Notes: generated from the letters alone by a model not told the origin. Shown: positions 33,301-43,031, counted from the stretch's first letter. The stretch is 64,000 bases of DNA from Sphingomonas sp. J315 (GCF_024666595.1 NZ_CP088296.1:3865033-3929032); one strand, 5' to 3'. Translations and numbers: made by a program.

Positions 33301-34556
33301 GCTTTCGAGCGCATCGCCACCAGTGCCACAAGGCTCACCGCCGCAGCCCCGCTCAGATACCAGCCCACCGGGGCGAGCCCGTAGCTCATCGCCAGCTTCT
33401 GCGCGATCACCGGGGTCAGCCCGCCGCCGATCACTCCCGCCACGTTGAACGCCATTGACACGCCGGTATAGCGCACCCGCGCGGGAAACAGGTCGGTCAG
33501 CCATGCGCTGAGCGGCCCATAGACAAACCCCATCAGGAACAGGATCCCCGACAGGAACACCAGCACCCCGGCAATTCCGCCCGCCATCAGCGGCGCCATC
33601 ACGAACCCCGCGCCGACCACCGCGACGCACCCGCCCGCAAGCACGCGGCGCGGGTCGAGCTTCGCGTCGGCCAGCCACGCGGCGAGATAGATGCCCAGCG
33701 CCATGAACAGGATCGCGACCAGCTGGCACCCCAGGAACGTCTGCATTGAATAGCCCAGCGTCTTGGTCCCCCAGCCGAGCAGGAACGCCGTCGCAACGTA
33801 ATAGGCCGCAAAGCACGCGATCGCCCCCACCGTGCCCGCCAGCAACGTCGCGCCATGCTTTTCGATCAACTCGCCCAGCGGCACCCGCGGCGGCGGCGCT
33901 TCGGCGAGGCACGCCTTGAACTCGGGCGTCTCGCCCAGCTTGAGGCGCACCCACAGCCCGACCAGCACCAGTGCCGCCGACAGCGCAAACGGAATGCGCC
34001 AGCCCCATTCGGCGAACTGCGCCGGAGTCATCCAGCTCAACAGCAGCAGAAACAGCCCATTCGCGGCGATGAACCCAGCCGGCGCGCCCATCTGCGGCGC
34101 ACAGCCATAGCGTGCGCGCCAGCCCGGCGGCGCATTCTCCACCGCCAGCAACGCCGCCCCGCCCCATTCGCCACCCAGGCCGAACCCCTGCCCGAAGCGC
34201 AGCACGCACAAGGCCAGCGGCGCGACGACCCCTGCGGTCGCATAGGTCGGCAGGAACGCCACCAATGTCGTGGAAAGCCCCATCGTCAGCAGTGACGCGA
34301 CCAGGGTCGCCTTGCGCCCGATCCGGTCGCCATAATGGCCAAACACCGCTGCACCCAATGGCCGCGCGAAAAACGCCACGCCCAATGTCGCGAAGCTCAG
34401 CATCTGCTGAACCCCGGCATCGCTCTTGGGAAAGAAGATCTGCCCGAACACCAGCGCCGCGGCGGTCGCGTAGATATAGAAATCGTAGAACTCGATCCCC
34501 GTCCCCACGAAACTCGCCCACAGCGCGCGCCGTCGCCGCGTCCGGTCAGCGTCCAT
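33297..34556 (-). CDS. MFS transporter of the metabolite:H+ symporter (MHS) type
   Basis: The 419-residue protein has about 12 hydrophobic segments. The MHS signature is visible: SFVGTGIEFYDFYIYATAAALVFGQIFFP at the start, LGVAFFARPLGAAVFGHYGDRIGRK in loop 2-3, and RFGQGFGLGGEWGGAALLAVENAP in helix 5. Such proteins import organic acids (citrate, alpha-ketoglutarate, shikimate) or betaines with protons. The substrate cannot be told from sequence. The frame is clean and no catabolic genes are adjacent. Confidence 0.88.
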   Translation of the reverse strand: MDADRTRRRRALWASFVGTGIEFYDFYIYATAAALVFGQIFFPKSDAGVQQMLSFATLGVAFFARPLGAAVFGHYGDRIGRKATLVASLLTMGLSTTLVAFLPTYATAGVVAPLALCVLRFGQGFGLGGEWGGAALLAVENAPPGWRARYGCAPQMGAPAGFIAANGLFLLLLSWMTPAQFAEWGWRIPFALSAALVLVGLWVRLKLGETPEFKACLAEAPPPRVPLGELIEKHGATLLAGTVGAIACFAAYYVATAFLLGWGTKTLGYSMQTFLGCQLVAILFMALGIYLAAWLADAKLDPRRVLAGGCVAVVGAGFVMAPLMAGGIAGVLVFLSGILFLMGFVYGPLSAWLTDLFPARVRYTGVSMAFNVAGVIGGGLTPVIAQKLAMSYGLAPVGWYLSGAAAVSLVALVAMRSKA

Positions 34557-34590
34557 CCGTCCCTCCCAAATTCAGCGCCCCCGGCGCCGC

Positions 34591-34809
34591 TTATTTCTTC
34601 GCGTCCTCAAAGCATGTGGTGCGCGTCACCTGCACCACCTTGCCGTCCTTGTCCTTGATCTCGTTCCGCCCCTCGACGCACGGCTTTTGCTCAGGCTGCT
34701 GCTCCTGAAACCCGCCCGTGCGCCACCCGACATACAGCCCCACCAGCGCCAATGCCGCGATCAGCACCAGCCTGCGTCTGTCGAACCGCTTGCGATATTT
34801 CTCGAACAT
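34591..34809 (-). CDS. Small single-pass membrane protein
   Basis: The 72-residue product, starting at MFEKYRKRFDRRR, has a basic N-terminus, one membrane helix at about 15-30, and an exported tail with two Cys (KPCVEGRNEIKDKDGKVVQVTRTTCFEDAKK) that could form a disulfide. I do not recognise it. An ATG six codons upstream (34827) is an alternative. It lies upstream of the MHS-type gene on the same strand and divergent from the helicase gene. Confidence 0.55.
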   Translation of the reverse strand: MFEKYRKRFDRRRLVLIAALALVGLYVGWRTGGFQEQQPEQKPCVEGRNEIKDKDGKVVQVTRTTCFEDAKK

Positions 34810-34897
34810 CGCGCATCCCTGCCTCACTCCGCGCCGCCCGGCAACTCCCCACGCAATCGCGCTTGCCCCGACTCGCTCCGTTCCCTACCTGTTCGCA

Positions 34898-37227
34898 ATG
34901 TCCGTACCCCAGCCTTCCGCCGACGATCCCCCTATCTGCGTGGCCTCAACGCGCCGCAGCGTGAAGCGGTGCTCACCGTCGACGGCCCCGTCCTCGTCCT
35001 CGCCGGCGCCGGCACGGGCAAGACCGCCGCGCTCACCGCGCGCCTCGCCCACCTGCTCTGGACCCGCCGCGCCTATCCGTCGGAGATCCTGTCGGTCACC
35101 TTCACGAACAAGGCCGCGCGCGAGATGCGGGAGCGCGTCCGCCACCATGTCGGCGACGCGGTCGAGGGGATGCCCTGGCTCGGCACCTTTCACGCGATCG
35201 GCGCGAAGATGCTGCGCCGCCACGCCGAGCTGGTCGGGCTGCAGAGCAACTTCACCATCCTCGACACCGACGACCAGCTGCGCCTGCTCAAGCAGCTCAT
35301 CGTCGCCAACGACCTCGACGAAAAGCGCTGGCCCGCGCGCCAGCTCGGCGGCCTGATCGACGGGTGGAAGAACAAGGGCCTGACCCCCGACATGCTCGAC
35401 GCGGGCGAGTCCGAGCATTTCGCCAACGGCAAGGGCCAGTCGCTCTACCAGCAGTACCAGGACCGCCTGCGCGCGCTCAACGCCTGCGATTTCGGCGACC
35501 TGCTGCTCCACATGCTCACCATCCTGCGCACCCACCGCGACGTGCTGCAGCAATACCAACAGCGCTTCCGCTACATCATGGTGGACGAGTATCAGGACAC
35601 CAACAGCGTCCAGTATCTCTGGCTCCGCCTGCTCGCGCAGGAGCGCAAGAATATCTGCTGCGTCGGCGACGACGACCAGTCGATCTACAGCTGGCGCGGC
35701 GCGCAGGTCGAAAACATCCTGAAGTTCGAAAAGGACTTCCCCGGCGCCAAGGTCATCCGCCTCGAACAGAATTACCGCTCCACCCCCCATATCCTCGCCG
35801 CCGCCGGCGCGGTGATCGCCAACAATAGCGGCCGCCTCGGCAAGGAATTGTGGACCGAGATCGATGCGGGCGAAAAGGTCCGCGTCATCGGCGTGTGGGA
35901 CGGCCCGGAAGAAGCGCGCCGCGTCGGTGAGGACATCGAAAGCGCCCGCATCCGCACCGGCAAGAGCCTCGACGATTTCGCTATCCTCGTCCGGGCCCAG
36001 CACCAGACGCGCGAGTTCGAAGACCGCTTCATTGCCATCGGCCTGCCCTATCGCATCGTCGGCGGCTTCCGCTTCTACGAACGCGCCGAAATCCGCGACG
36101 CGCTCGCCTATCTCCGCCTCGTCCACCAGCCCGCCGACGACCTCGCCTTCGAACGCATCGTCAACGTCCCCAAGCGCGGCCTGGGCGACAAGGCGATCGC
36201 GAAGATCCACATGCTCGCCCGCGCCGAGGGCATCCCGCTCCTGACCGCCGCCGCGCGCATCCTCGACACCGACGAGCTGACGCCGCAGGCCCGCCGCGCG
36301 CTCGGCAGCTTCGTCGGCGACGTCGCCCGCTGGAGCCAGATGCTCCGCGCGCCCGTGCCCACGGAGGGTGAGGCGCTGCCCGAAACCCGCATCGGCCAGC
36401 TGCCCCACACCGAACTCGCCCAGATCATCCTCGACGAAAGCGGCTACACCGCGATGTGGCAGGCGGACCGCACCGCCGAAGCCGCCGGCCGCCTCGAAAA
36501 CCTCTCAGAACTCGTCCGCGCGATGGAGGAGTATGAAACGCTCGGCGCGTTCCTCGAACATGTCAGCCTCGTCATGGATAACGAGAATAACGCCGACGAG
36601 CCCAAGGTCACGATCATGACCATCCACGCGGCCAAGGGGCTGGAATTCGACACCGTCTTCCTCGCCGGGTGGGAGGAAGGCCTGTTCCCCAGCCAGCGCG
36701 CGCTCGACGAAGGCGGCCTCGCCAGCCTCGAGGAGGAACGCCGCCTCGCCTATGTCGCGATCACCCGCGCCCGCCGCCAGGCGACGATCCTCCACGCCGC
36801 CAACCGCCGCATCTACGGCCAATGGACCAGCTCCATCCCCAGCCGCTTCGTCGGCGAGCTACCCAAGGCGCATGTCGACGAGGAATCGACCCTATCCGGC
36901 GGCGCGAGCCTGTGGCGCGCCAACTGGAGCGAACACGCCGACCCCTTCGCTGACGTAGGCCGAGGCACCGGCCGCGGCCCCGGCTGGCAACGCGCCGCCG
37001 CCCCCAGCTCCAGCTTCACCACCGCCCCCAAACGCGTCGTCGAAAACCGCGGTAGCGCGGTGAGCCTCGGCAACAAGGGCCGCGACGACCTCTCGCTCGG
37101 CATGCGCGTTTTCCATCAGAAATTCGGCTATGGCGAAATCGTCGAGATCGAAGGCAACAAGCTGGAGATCGAGTTCGAGGCCGCCGGGCGGAAGCGGGTG
37201 ATGGATAGTTTTGTGAGTTTAGGGTGA
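34898..37227 (+). CDS. UvrD/Rep-type superfamily 1 DNA helicase, frameshifted at codon 12
   Basis: The protein of about 775 residues has the SF1A motifs in order: Q-motif LNAPQREAV, Walker A LAGAGTGKTAALTARLAHLL, motif Ia SVTFTNKAAREMRERV, motif II MVDEYQDTNSVQ, motif III CVGDDDQSIYSWRGA, motif IV VIRLEQNYRS, motif V TIMTIHAAKGLEFDTVFLAG and motif VI RRLAYVAITRARRQ. It unwinds DNA 3' to 5' in repair and replication. The start ATG at 34898 (MSVPQPSADDPP) and the body are in different frames, with the break in the C run 34926-34930, so a missing base is likely. The C-terminus (FGYGEIVEIEGNKLEIEFE) is the usual PcrA/UvrD tail. Confidence 0.92.
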
Positions 37228-37228
37228 A

Positions 37229-38029
37229 CTATGCCCGAAGAACAGTATCTTGTCCGACCAGATTTATCCGCCCTGCCTTACCCTGATCCCGATAAATTCT
37301 ACCAATTTTGGCGACATCCGTAGATTCGATAAGCCCCTTCTCTCGAAGACTGCGCAATAAGGCTTCAACTCTTTTTTTAGGAAATGTGCCAGTCACATTG
37401 GATAGCCGTTCAAGCAGAAAGAAGCGCTGTGCAATATCCAGCGGCTTGCTCAGTTCATGTTGAGGAAAAAAATGCCTGATCGCAGCCGGAAGGCCAATAA
37501 CACCTCGCTCATATCTCACAGAACAGAGATACAAATCTAGAATTGCGGACTTTGAGAACATCCTGTTGACCCAAGGCGCAATTATCCATTCAACTATTTT
37601 ACGCGATATAGGCCGCTCTATCGACTTGAGAAAATTAGATCGTACAAGTTGATGATGAATTGTCGATGCACCACTCCGAGTCCCATAACGCACTCTGCGA
37701 TATAGAGCAGCAGCAGCAGCTTTGATACTGTTTCCATTATGCTCAAAGTGCCTCTTATCCTCGATGAAAACTAGCATCGCATGGTATTTTGTTAAATCGA
37801 TTCCCAACCGACCCGCTTCGAAAACGGACAATCTCATGCGATACAGCACATGGCCAATTCGCTCCTTCAGACGAGAGCCAACCAGCCACGCTACCTTTCT
37901 ACCAAGATAAAGCCGAGTATTCTCGTAATCTTCGCGGAGCGACCATCGATACAATGTGAGCAACAGCACTAATGTGAAGCTAGCCAACGCCGCCGCGACC
38001 TTCGTTTCTGAAACAAGCACCTGCCCCCC
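37229..38029 (-). pseudogene. Fragment 3 (C-terminal) of an IS-disrupted membrane protein with a divergent GT51 domain
   Basis: This part encodes residues 192-457 of a protein broken by three IS copies. It has one membrane helix (about 201-217), then a domain with the motifs of family 51 peptidoglycan glycosyltransferases. These are IEDKRHFEHNG with Glu281 as candidate catalytic base, GASTIHHQLVRSNFL near 311, and SRKIVEWIIAPW with Glu338. The pattern YERGVIGLPAAIRHFFPQHELSKPLDIAQRFFLLERL also fits. It is divergent: the usual LE and YLN positions read VN and YLC, and there is no penicillin-binding domain. Excising IS copies 1 and 2 plus one TA joins it in frame (TGG TTT CTA GGG) to the fragment at 39710-39914. 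GC content is far below that of the flanking genes. Confidence 0.8.
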
Positions 38030-38031
38030 TA

Positions 38032-38868
38032 GGGTCGGGACTCATAACCACCATGTGACGGCTGCGGCGAGGTAGATGGCGCTGAGGAAGTTGGTGGCGA
38101 GCTTGTCGTAGCGGGTGGCGATGCGGCGATAATCCTTGAGGCGGCAGAACATGCGCTCGACGGCGTTGCGGCCCTTGTAGAGCGTCTTGGAGAAGCAGCT
38201 TTTCCAGCGGCGGTTCGTCTTGAGAGGGATGTTCGGAACGGCACCCTGCCGCTCGATCAGGTCGCGGATCGCATTGCTGTCGTAAGCCTTGTCCGCGAGC
38301 ACGATGGTGCGCGGCGCGAGATCATCGAGCAACACATCGGCTGCGCGGCAGTCGGCGACCTGGCCACCGGTCAGCAGGAAGCGGAGCGGCCGACCTTCGC
38401 CGTCGGTGAGCGCGTGGAGCTTGCTGTTGCGGCCGCCCCGGCTGATCCCGATCGCCTGGACGAGCGCCCCCCTTTTCCACCGCCCGCGGAGCGGTGCGCC
38501 TTCATATGCGTGCTGTCGATCAGGACCTCGGCGGGCGGCCCGCCTGCTGCCGCGAGCGTGACGAACAGCTCCTGCCACACACCCTTTGCCGCCCAGCGCA
38601 CGAACCGGTTGTAGAGCGTCTTCCTCGGCCCGTAGCAGGCCGGCGCGTCGACCCAGCGCCCGCCCGACTTCACCACATGAATGATGCCGCTGATCACCCG
38701 CCGATCATCGACCCGCGCCACACCGCGCACCTTGTCCGGCAGCAGCGGACGCAGCCGCTCGAACTGGGCTTCACTCAACCAAAACTCGCTCAAATCCACG
38801 CTCCTGCTGGCGCAGCGCATGAATCACATCCCAGCCGCCAAGGGAATCCCGTTTATGGGTCCCGACCC
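38032..38868 (-). mobile_element. IS5 family (IS427-type) insertion sequence, copy 1
   Basis: An 837-bp element with 16-base terminal inverted repeats (GGGTCGGGACTCATAA at 38032-38047; the other end reads GGGTCGGGACCCATAA inward, one mismatch). It is flanked by TA at 38030-38031 and 38869-38870. It sits head to tail with copy 2, sharing the TA between them. It differs from copies 2 and 3 by three adjacent bases near 38224-38226, changing Ser to Leu in the transposase. Confidence 0.92.
38042..38820 (-). CDS. IS5/IS427-type transposase, copy 1 (two overlapping frames)
   Basis: Two frames make one DDE transposase. OrfA (38371-38820) has LSEAQFERLRPLLPDKVRG, the DUF4096-type N-terminus, and the first Asp in VLIDSTHMKAHR. 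OrfB (stop at 38042) has the second Asp in TIVLADKAYDSNAIRDLI and the Glu in NAVERMFCRLKDYRRIATRYDK. They are probably joined by programmed frameshifting at the A4G6 slippery run (complement of 38467-38476). The frame change is therefore natural here, not an error. Confidence 0.88.
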
Positions 38869-38870
38869 TA

Positions 38871-39707
38871 GGGTCGGGACTCATAACCACCATGTGACGG
38901 CTGCGGCGAGGTAGATGGCGCTGAGGAAGTTGGTGGCGAGCTTGTCGTAGCGGGTGGCGATGCGGCGATAATCCTTGAGGCGGCAGAACATGCGCTCGAC
39001 GGCGTTGCGGCCCTTGTAGAGCGTCTTGGAGAAGCAGCTTTTCCAGCGGCGGTTCGTCTTGGAGGGGATGTTCGGAACGGCACCCTGCCGCTCGATCAGG
39101 TCGCGGATCGCATTGCTGTCGTAAGCCTTGTCCGCGAGCACGATGGTGCGCGGCGCGAGATCATCGAGCAACACATCGGCTGCGCGGCAGTCGGCGACCT
39201 GGCCACCGGTCAGCAGGAAGCGGAGCGGCCGACCTTCGCCGTCGGTGAGCGCGTGGAGCTTGCTGTTGCGGCCGCCCCGGCTGATCCCGATCGCCTGGAC
39301 GAGCGCCCCCCTTTTCCACCGCCCGCGGAGCGGTGCGCCTTCATATGCGTGCTGTCGATCAGGACCTCGGCGGGCGGCCCGCCTGCTGCCGCGAGCGTGA
39401 CGAACAGCTCCTGCCACACACCCTTTGCCGCCCAGCGCACGAACCGGTTGTAGAGCGTCTTCCTCGGCCCGTAGCAGGCCGGCGCGTCGACCCAGCGCCC
39501 GCCCGACTTCACCACATGAATGATGCCGCTGATCACCCGCCGATCATCGACCCGCGCCACACCGCGCACCTTGTCCGGCAGCAGCGGACGCAGCCGCTCG
39601 AACTGGGCTTCACTCAACCAAAACTCGCTCAAATCCACGCTCCTGCTGGCGCAGCGCATGAATCACATCCCAGCCGCCAAGGGAATCCCGTTTATGGGTC
39701 CCGACCC
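38871..39707 (-). mobile_element. IS5 family (IS427-type) insertion sequence, copy 2
   Basis: An 837-bp copy in the same orientation as copy 1, separated from it only by the shared TA (38869-38870). The right flank TA is at 39708-39709. Its transposase frames are the same as in copy 3. The tandem pair occupies a single target site in the GT51-like gene. Confidence 0.92.
38881..39659 (-). CDS. IS5/IS427-type transposase, copy 2
   Basis: The two overlapping frames are arranged as in copy 1, with orfA at 39210-39659 and orfB ending at 38881. All three acidic residues of the DDE triad are present. It reads IPSKTNRRW where copy 1 reads IPLKTNRRW. Confidence 0.88.
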
Positions 39708-39709
39708 TA

Positions 39710-39914
39710 GAAACCAAGTTGGACTACCAGGAAACGCTACGCGAAATGCGGTGAATACCACCCCCTGCCCTGCCGCTGCCAACAACGCCACCGATAGGGT
39801 TGGAATTGCTTGTAGGGACGTCCAGCCAGGGAACATATGGATGGCAAAGGGCTCGTTCGCTCCCTCAAGTCGATCGGCTGGGAGCACTGTTTCAATGCTC
39901 CCATAATCCAATCC
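39710..39914 (-). pseudogene. Fragment 2 (middle) of the IS-disrupted GT51-like membrane protein
   Basis: These 205 bases lie between IS copies 2 and 3 and encode residues 123-191: GLDYGSIETVLPADRLEGAN, EPFAIHMFPGW and a membrane helix near 160-178. With one TA at each junction it joins in frame to fragment 1 (CGC CTG TTA GGA) and to fragment 3 (TGG TTT CTA GGG). No start or stop codon of its own is needed. Confidence 0.8.
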
Positions 39915-39916
39915 TA

Positions 39917-40753
39917 GGGTCGGGACTCATAACCACCATGTGACGGCTGCGGCGAGGTAGATGGCGCTGAGGAAGTTGGTGGCGAGCTTGTCGTAGCGGG
40001 TGGCGATGCGGCGATAATCCTTGAGGCGGCAGAACATGCGCTCGACGGCGTTGCGGCCCTTGTAGAGCGTCTTGGAGAAGCAGCTTTTCCAGCGGCGGTT
40101 CGTCTTGGAGGGGATGTTCGGAACGGCACCCTGCCGCTCGATCAGGTCGCGGATCGCATTGCTGTCGTAAGCCTTGTCCGCGAGCACGATGGTGCGCGGC
40201 GCGAGATCATCGAGCAACACATCGGCTGCGCGGCAGTCGGCGACCTGGCCACCGGTCAGCAGGAAGCGGAGCGGCCGACCTTCGCCGTCGGTGAGCGCGT
40301 GGAGCTTGCTGTTGCGGCCGCCCCGGCTGATCCCGATCGCCTGGACGAGCGCCCCCCTTTTCCACCGCCCGCGGAGCGGTGCGCCTTCATATGCGTGCTG
40401 TCGATCAGGACCTCGGCGGGCGGCCCGCCTGCTGCCGCGAGCGTGACGAACAGCTCCTGCCACACACCCTTTGCCGCCCAGCGCACGAACCGGTTGTAGA
40501 GCGTCTTCCTCGGCCCGTAGCAGGCCGGCGCGTCGACCCAGCGCCCGCCCGACTTCACCACATGAATGATGCCGCTGATCACCCGCCGATCATCGACCCG
40601 CGCCACACCGCGCACCTTGTCCGGCAGCAGCGGACGCAGCCGCTCGAACTGGGCTTCACTCAACCAAAACTCGCTCAAATCCACGCTCCTGCTGGCGCAG
40701 CGCATGAATCACATCCCAGCCGCCAAGGGAATCCCGTTTATGGGTCCCGACCC
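39917..40753 (-). mobile_element. IS5 family (IS427-type) insertion sequence, copy 3
   Basis: An 837-bp copy, same orientation, flanked by TA at 39915-39916 and 40754-40755. It lies 209 bases from copy 2, at a second target site within the same gene. Confidence 0.92.
39927..40705 (-). CDS. IS5/IS427-type transposase, copy 3
   Basis: Same two-frame organisation (orfA 40256-40705, orfB ending at 39927) and same protein sequences as copy 2, with an intact DDE triad and the A4G6 slippery run. Confidence 0.88.
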
Positions 40754-40755
40754 TA

Positions 40756-41119
40756 ACAGGCGCCTGAGCACGATTATCTTCCGTGCGGCATAGACTGCCG
40801 ACCGCTGCAAAAGCGCGAAATATCGCACCGTGATACTTGAAACGGTCAGAAGCATCAGTGAGATCACAATCTCGGCGTTGGTGCCTAACTTAGTCGCCAT
40901 GTTTTGTAGGCTGGCCAAATTTCCCGTAGATCCCACAATAGTGATCAAGGTTCCGCTGAAAAACAGCGCAAGCCCTGCCGCAGCGGTGAGGCTTCTCTGG
41001 TCGGCTTGTAGTGCCGTGGCGGCGAGTTCATATTCTTTGATCCCAACCTCAGCACGATCATTGTCGAGCTTATAGGTTGGGAAGTATTGTTGCGCGGCTT
41101 GCAAGTGCGACGGACCCAT
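40756..41119 (-). pseudogene. Fragment 1 (N-terminal) of the IS-disrupted GT51-like membrane protein
   Basis: This is the start of the broken gene: ATG at 41119, residues 1-121 before the copy 3 insertion. It begins MGPSHLQAAQQYFPTYKL, has membrane helices near 44-64 and 83-103, and ends AARKIIVLRRLL at the insertion. The reconstructed gene is 122 + 69 + 266 = 457 codons plus stop, so the element-free protein would have about four membrane helices before the GT51-like domain. GC is low. A divergent gene starts 215 bases away. Confidence 0.8.
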
Positions 41120-41334
41120 GGATGCACTGTGGCGCGCATCTATTCACGTAGCAAGGTGACACGAGCGAACGGAACAAGCGCTTGCCGTTTATCGGCACGC
41201 CATAGCCCCCTCGACAACCGATGTGGACAAACCACAAACAAACCCCTTTCCGGCGTCTATCCCCTTTGGACATGTAGGAGCAAATGTAGTAACGCACCAC
41301 CATGCCGGAAGCGAGTCGGCGTGATGGGGGAGGT

Positions 41335-42036
41335 ATGCGTCCAGCGATCATTACAGGCCTGTCGTCGGTGGCCTTCGCCATTGGCGGGTGGGTATTGCCG
41401 ATGAGATACCCGAACCTTCAACCTTGGGTGGCGGATGCTCTATTGTGGGCCGCCGCCGCCATGCTTTTTATAGCTGTTATTTTGTGGCTCTGGGGACTTC
41501 GAAAGCCGAATTCATCGCCGACGATGCCAGGGTCTTCCGGCCCCAACTCGCCGATCATAACCGGAAATGATAATACTCTCGCTATCGGCGAAGGAGCGAG
41601 GATCATGGGCGACGACAATCGCAAGGGCAACTTTGCCGGCAATAACTTTGGCACGCAAAATTATCACGAAGCGCCGCCGCAGCGAAGTGTCGGATCTACG
41701 TTCGCTCAAATGTTGGCATCTGCTCCCGCGCCCGTCCCCGTCCGAACCCGGTCATTTGGCACAGAACACGAAAAGAAGGTGCTCGAATCGTCGATTAACG
41801 CGGCGTTTCAGGAGCTAGGGTTCGAGGCTGGTTCGCAGGGTATGTTTGGAGGCGGCGAGACCTTTGTTGGCGTTCGTGTGAACCCCGCAGAGAACCAGCA
41901 ATCAATAGATTTTGCCACAGTCATCGCGAACGCGCTGTCCGCATCGGGCCTTGAAGGCGTCGACCTGAGGGCCGGCAATCCAGCATGGTCGACCCAAAGT
42001 TTCGTGCGTATTGAGATTGGAGAGAATGGTGCCTGA
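41335..42036 (+). CDS. Two-helix membrane protein of unknown function
   Basis: The 233-residue protein has two N-terminal membrane helices (about 5-22 and 33-53), then a Gly/Asn-rich stretch with repeated turns (IITGNDNTLAIGEGARIMGDDNRKGNFAGNNFG). A compact C-terminal domain of about 90 residues follows (HEKKVLESSINAAFQELGFEAGSQGMF through SFVRIEIGENGA). I do not recognise the family. GC content is lower than the genome average and it lies divergent to the broken GT51-like gene. The ATG at 41335 is preceded by GGGGGAGG with very short spacing, so the start is uncertain. The end overlaps the next small ORF by 11 bases. Confidence 0.65.
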   Translation: MRPAIITGLSSVAFAIGGWVLPMRYPNLQPWVADALLWAAAAMLFIAVILWLWGLRKPNSSPTMPGSSGPNSPIITGNDNTLAIGEGARIMGDDNRKGNFAGNNFGTQNYHEAPPQRSVGSTFAQMLASAPAPVPVRTRSFGTEHEKKVLESSINAAFQELGFEAGSQGMFGGGETFVGVRVNPAENQQSIDFATVIANALSASGLEGVDLRAGNPAWSTQSFVRIEIGENGA

Positions 42037-42205
42037 CAACCCCAACACCCGCTTCGACCGCCTCCTAGACGCGATGGCCCACGGTCACGCGCCTGTTACC
42101 GGGCGAAAGAAAACATCAGACGATCAAGCATCAGGTGAGGCGTCTGACGCATGTTCCAGCGATACTCGAACTCGCCCAGATACTTCGGAAGGTGACGACC
42201 GCTGA
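42026..42205 (+). CDS. Short ORF overlapping the transposase 3' end
   Basis: The 59-residue frame reads MVPDNPNTRFDRLLDAMAHGHAPVTGRKK and then a Ser/Asp/Thr-rich tail. Its last 36 codons overlap the 3' end of the IS1595-type transposase on the other strand, so the tail may be only the antisense of transposase coding. The first 24 residues could be the stump of a gene cut by the insertion, or a small real gene coupled to the membrane protein upstream. Function unknown. Confidence 0.35.
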   Translation: MVPDNPNTRFDRLLDAMAHGHAPVTGRKKTSDDQASGEASDACSSDTRTRPDTSEGDDR

Positions 42206-42983
42206 CGTGAATATGCGTGCCGTTGATGCCGCGCTTTAGCTGCGCCCAAAAGCCCTCGATTGCGTTCACGGTCGCGCCGGTCTTGCGGCAAACATACTGG
42301 TCAAGCGAGTGGTTCACGGTGGCGTGCTGATAGCCCATCGTGCCAACGCCGCCATAGCCCAGCCAATCGTCGGTATGGACCTTGCTGGGGCGCTTCACGG
42401 TCGCGCGGATGATCGGAAGCAGGGTGCCGCTCTTGCGGTCGGGAACAACGTGCGTGACCAGATCGCCGCCATGCTCAAGCATCCCGAACACGACCGTCTT
42501 GTTTGACGCGCCAGCATCGCGCTTGTCCTTGGCGCTCTGATAGCCACCGATGAACGTTTCATCGACTTGGACCGTGCGGCCTAGACCGCCAATCGGGGCG
42601 CTGCCGTCAACCGCGCCCATGTATTCGCGGATCATGTGGCACATGCGCCATGCCGTCTTGTAGGTCACTCCCAGCTGACGCTCGACTTCCTTCGCCGCGA
42701 CACCGTTCCGCGATGCGCAGAACTGGAACATGACGAAGAACCAGTCCCGCAGCGGGGTGCGGGTGCGGTCGAACGGCGTGCCAGCGGTCGGATAGACCTG
42801 ATAGGCGCACCACTGACACTGATACGAACGGCGAGCCTTTACGCGGGTGAACTTCGCGGGGCGGTCGCAACCGGGGCAAGCGAAGTCGGTGCCGTAGCGA
42901 ACCTGAAACAGGTGATCCAGGCACGCATCTTCGGTCGGGAAGCGGTCCTGAAACTGACGGAGCGTTGGGGCTTTGTTCGACAT
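42096..42983 (-). CDS. IS1595 family transposase
   Basis: The 295-residue protein has an N-terminal zinc ribbon (CPGCDRPAKFTRVKARRSYQCQWCAYQVYPTAGTPFDRTRTPL), then LGVTYKTAWRMCHMIREYM and the ISXO2-like DDE/DDN domain. The domain reads VQVDETFIGG, then VHTDDWLGYGG and INGTHIHVSGRHLPKYLGEFEYRWNMR. The start at 42983 (MSNKAPTLRQFQDRFP) is the family start, and the long in-frame upstream extension is not. I could not find matching terminal inverted repeats or a target duplication, so the element may be incomplete or domesticated. Confidence 0.85.
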   Translation of the reverse strand: MSNKAPTLRQFQDRFPTEDACLDHLFQVRYGTDFACPGCDRPAKFTRVKARRSYQCQWCAYQVYPTAGTPFDRTRTPLRDWFFVMFQFCASRNGVAAKEVERQLGVTYKTAWRMCHMIREYMGAVDGSAPIGGLGRTVQVDETFIGGYQSAKDKRDAGASNKTVVFGMLEHGGDLVTHVVPDRKSGTLLPIIRATVKRPSKVHTDDWLGYGGVGTMGYQHATVNHSLDQYVCRKTGATVNAIEGFWAQLKRGINGTHIHVSGRHLPKYLGEFEYRWNMRQTPHLMLDRLMFSFAR

Positions 42984-43031
42984 AGGGATTGTATGCCACA
43001 AAGCCTTACATGTCGCAAGGGGATAAGCGCC

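Noticed and set aside
37229..38020. A complete small transglycosylase starting at 38020
   Set aside because: The frame continues upstream to the IS boundary and joins in frame with the fragment beyond the IS pair, so this is the C-terminal part of a longer gene.
38032..40753. Direct repeats suggesting a CRISPR or tandem-repeat array
   Set aside because: The repeats are three complete 837-bp insertion sequences with transposase genes and TA flanks.
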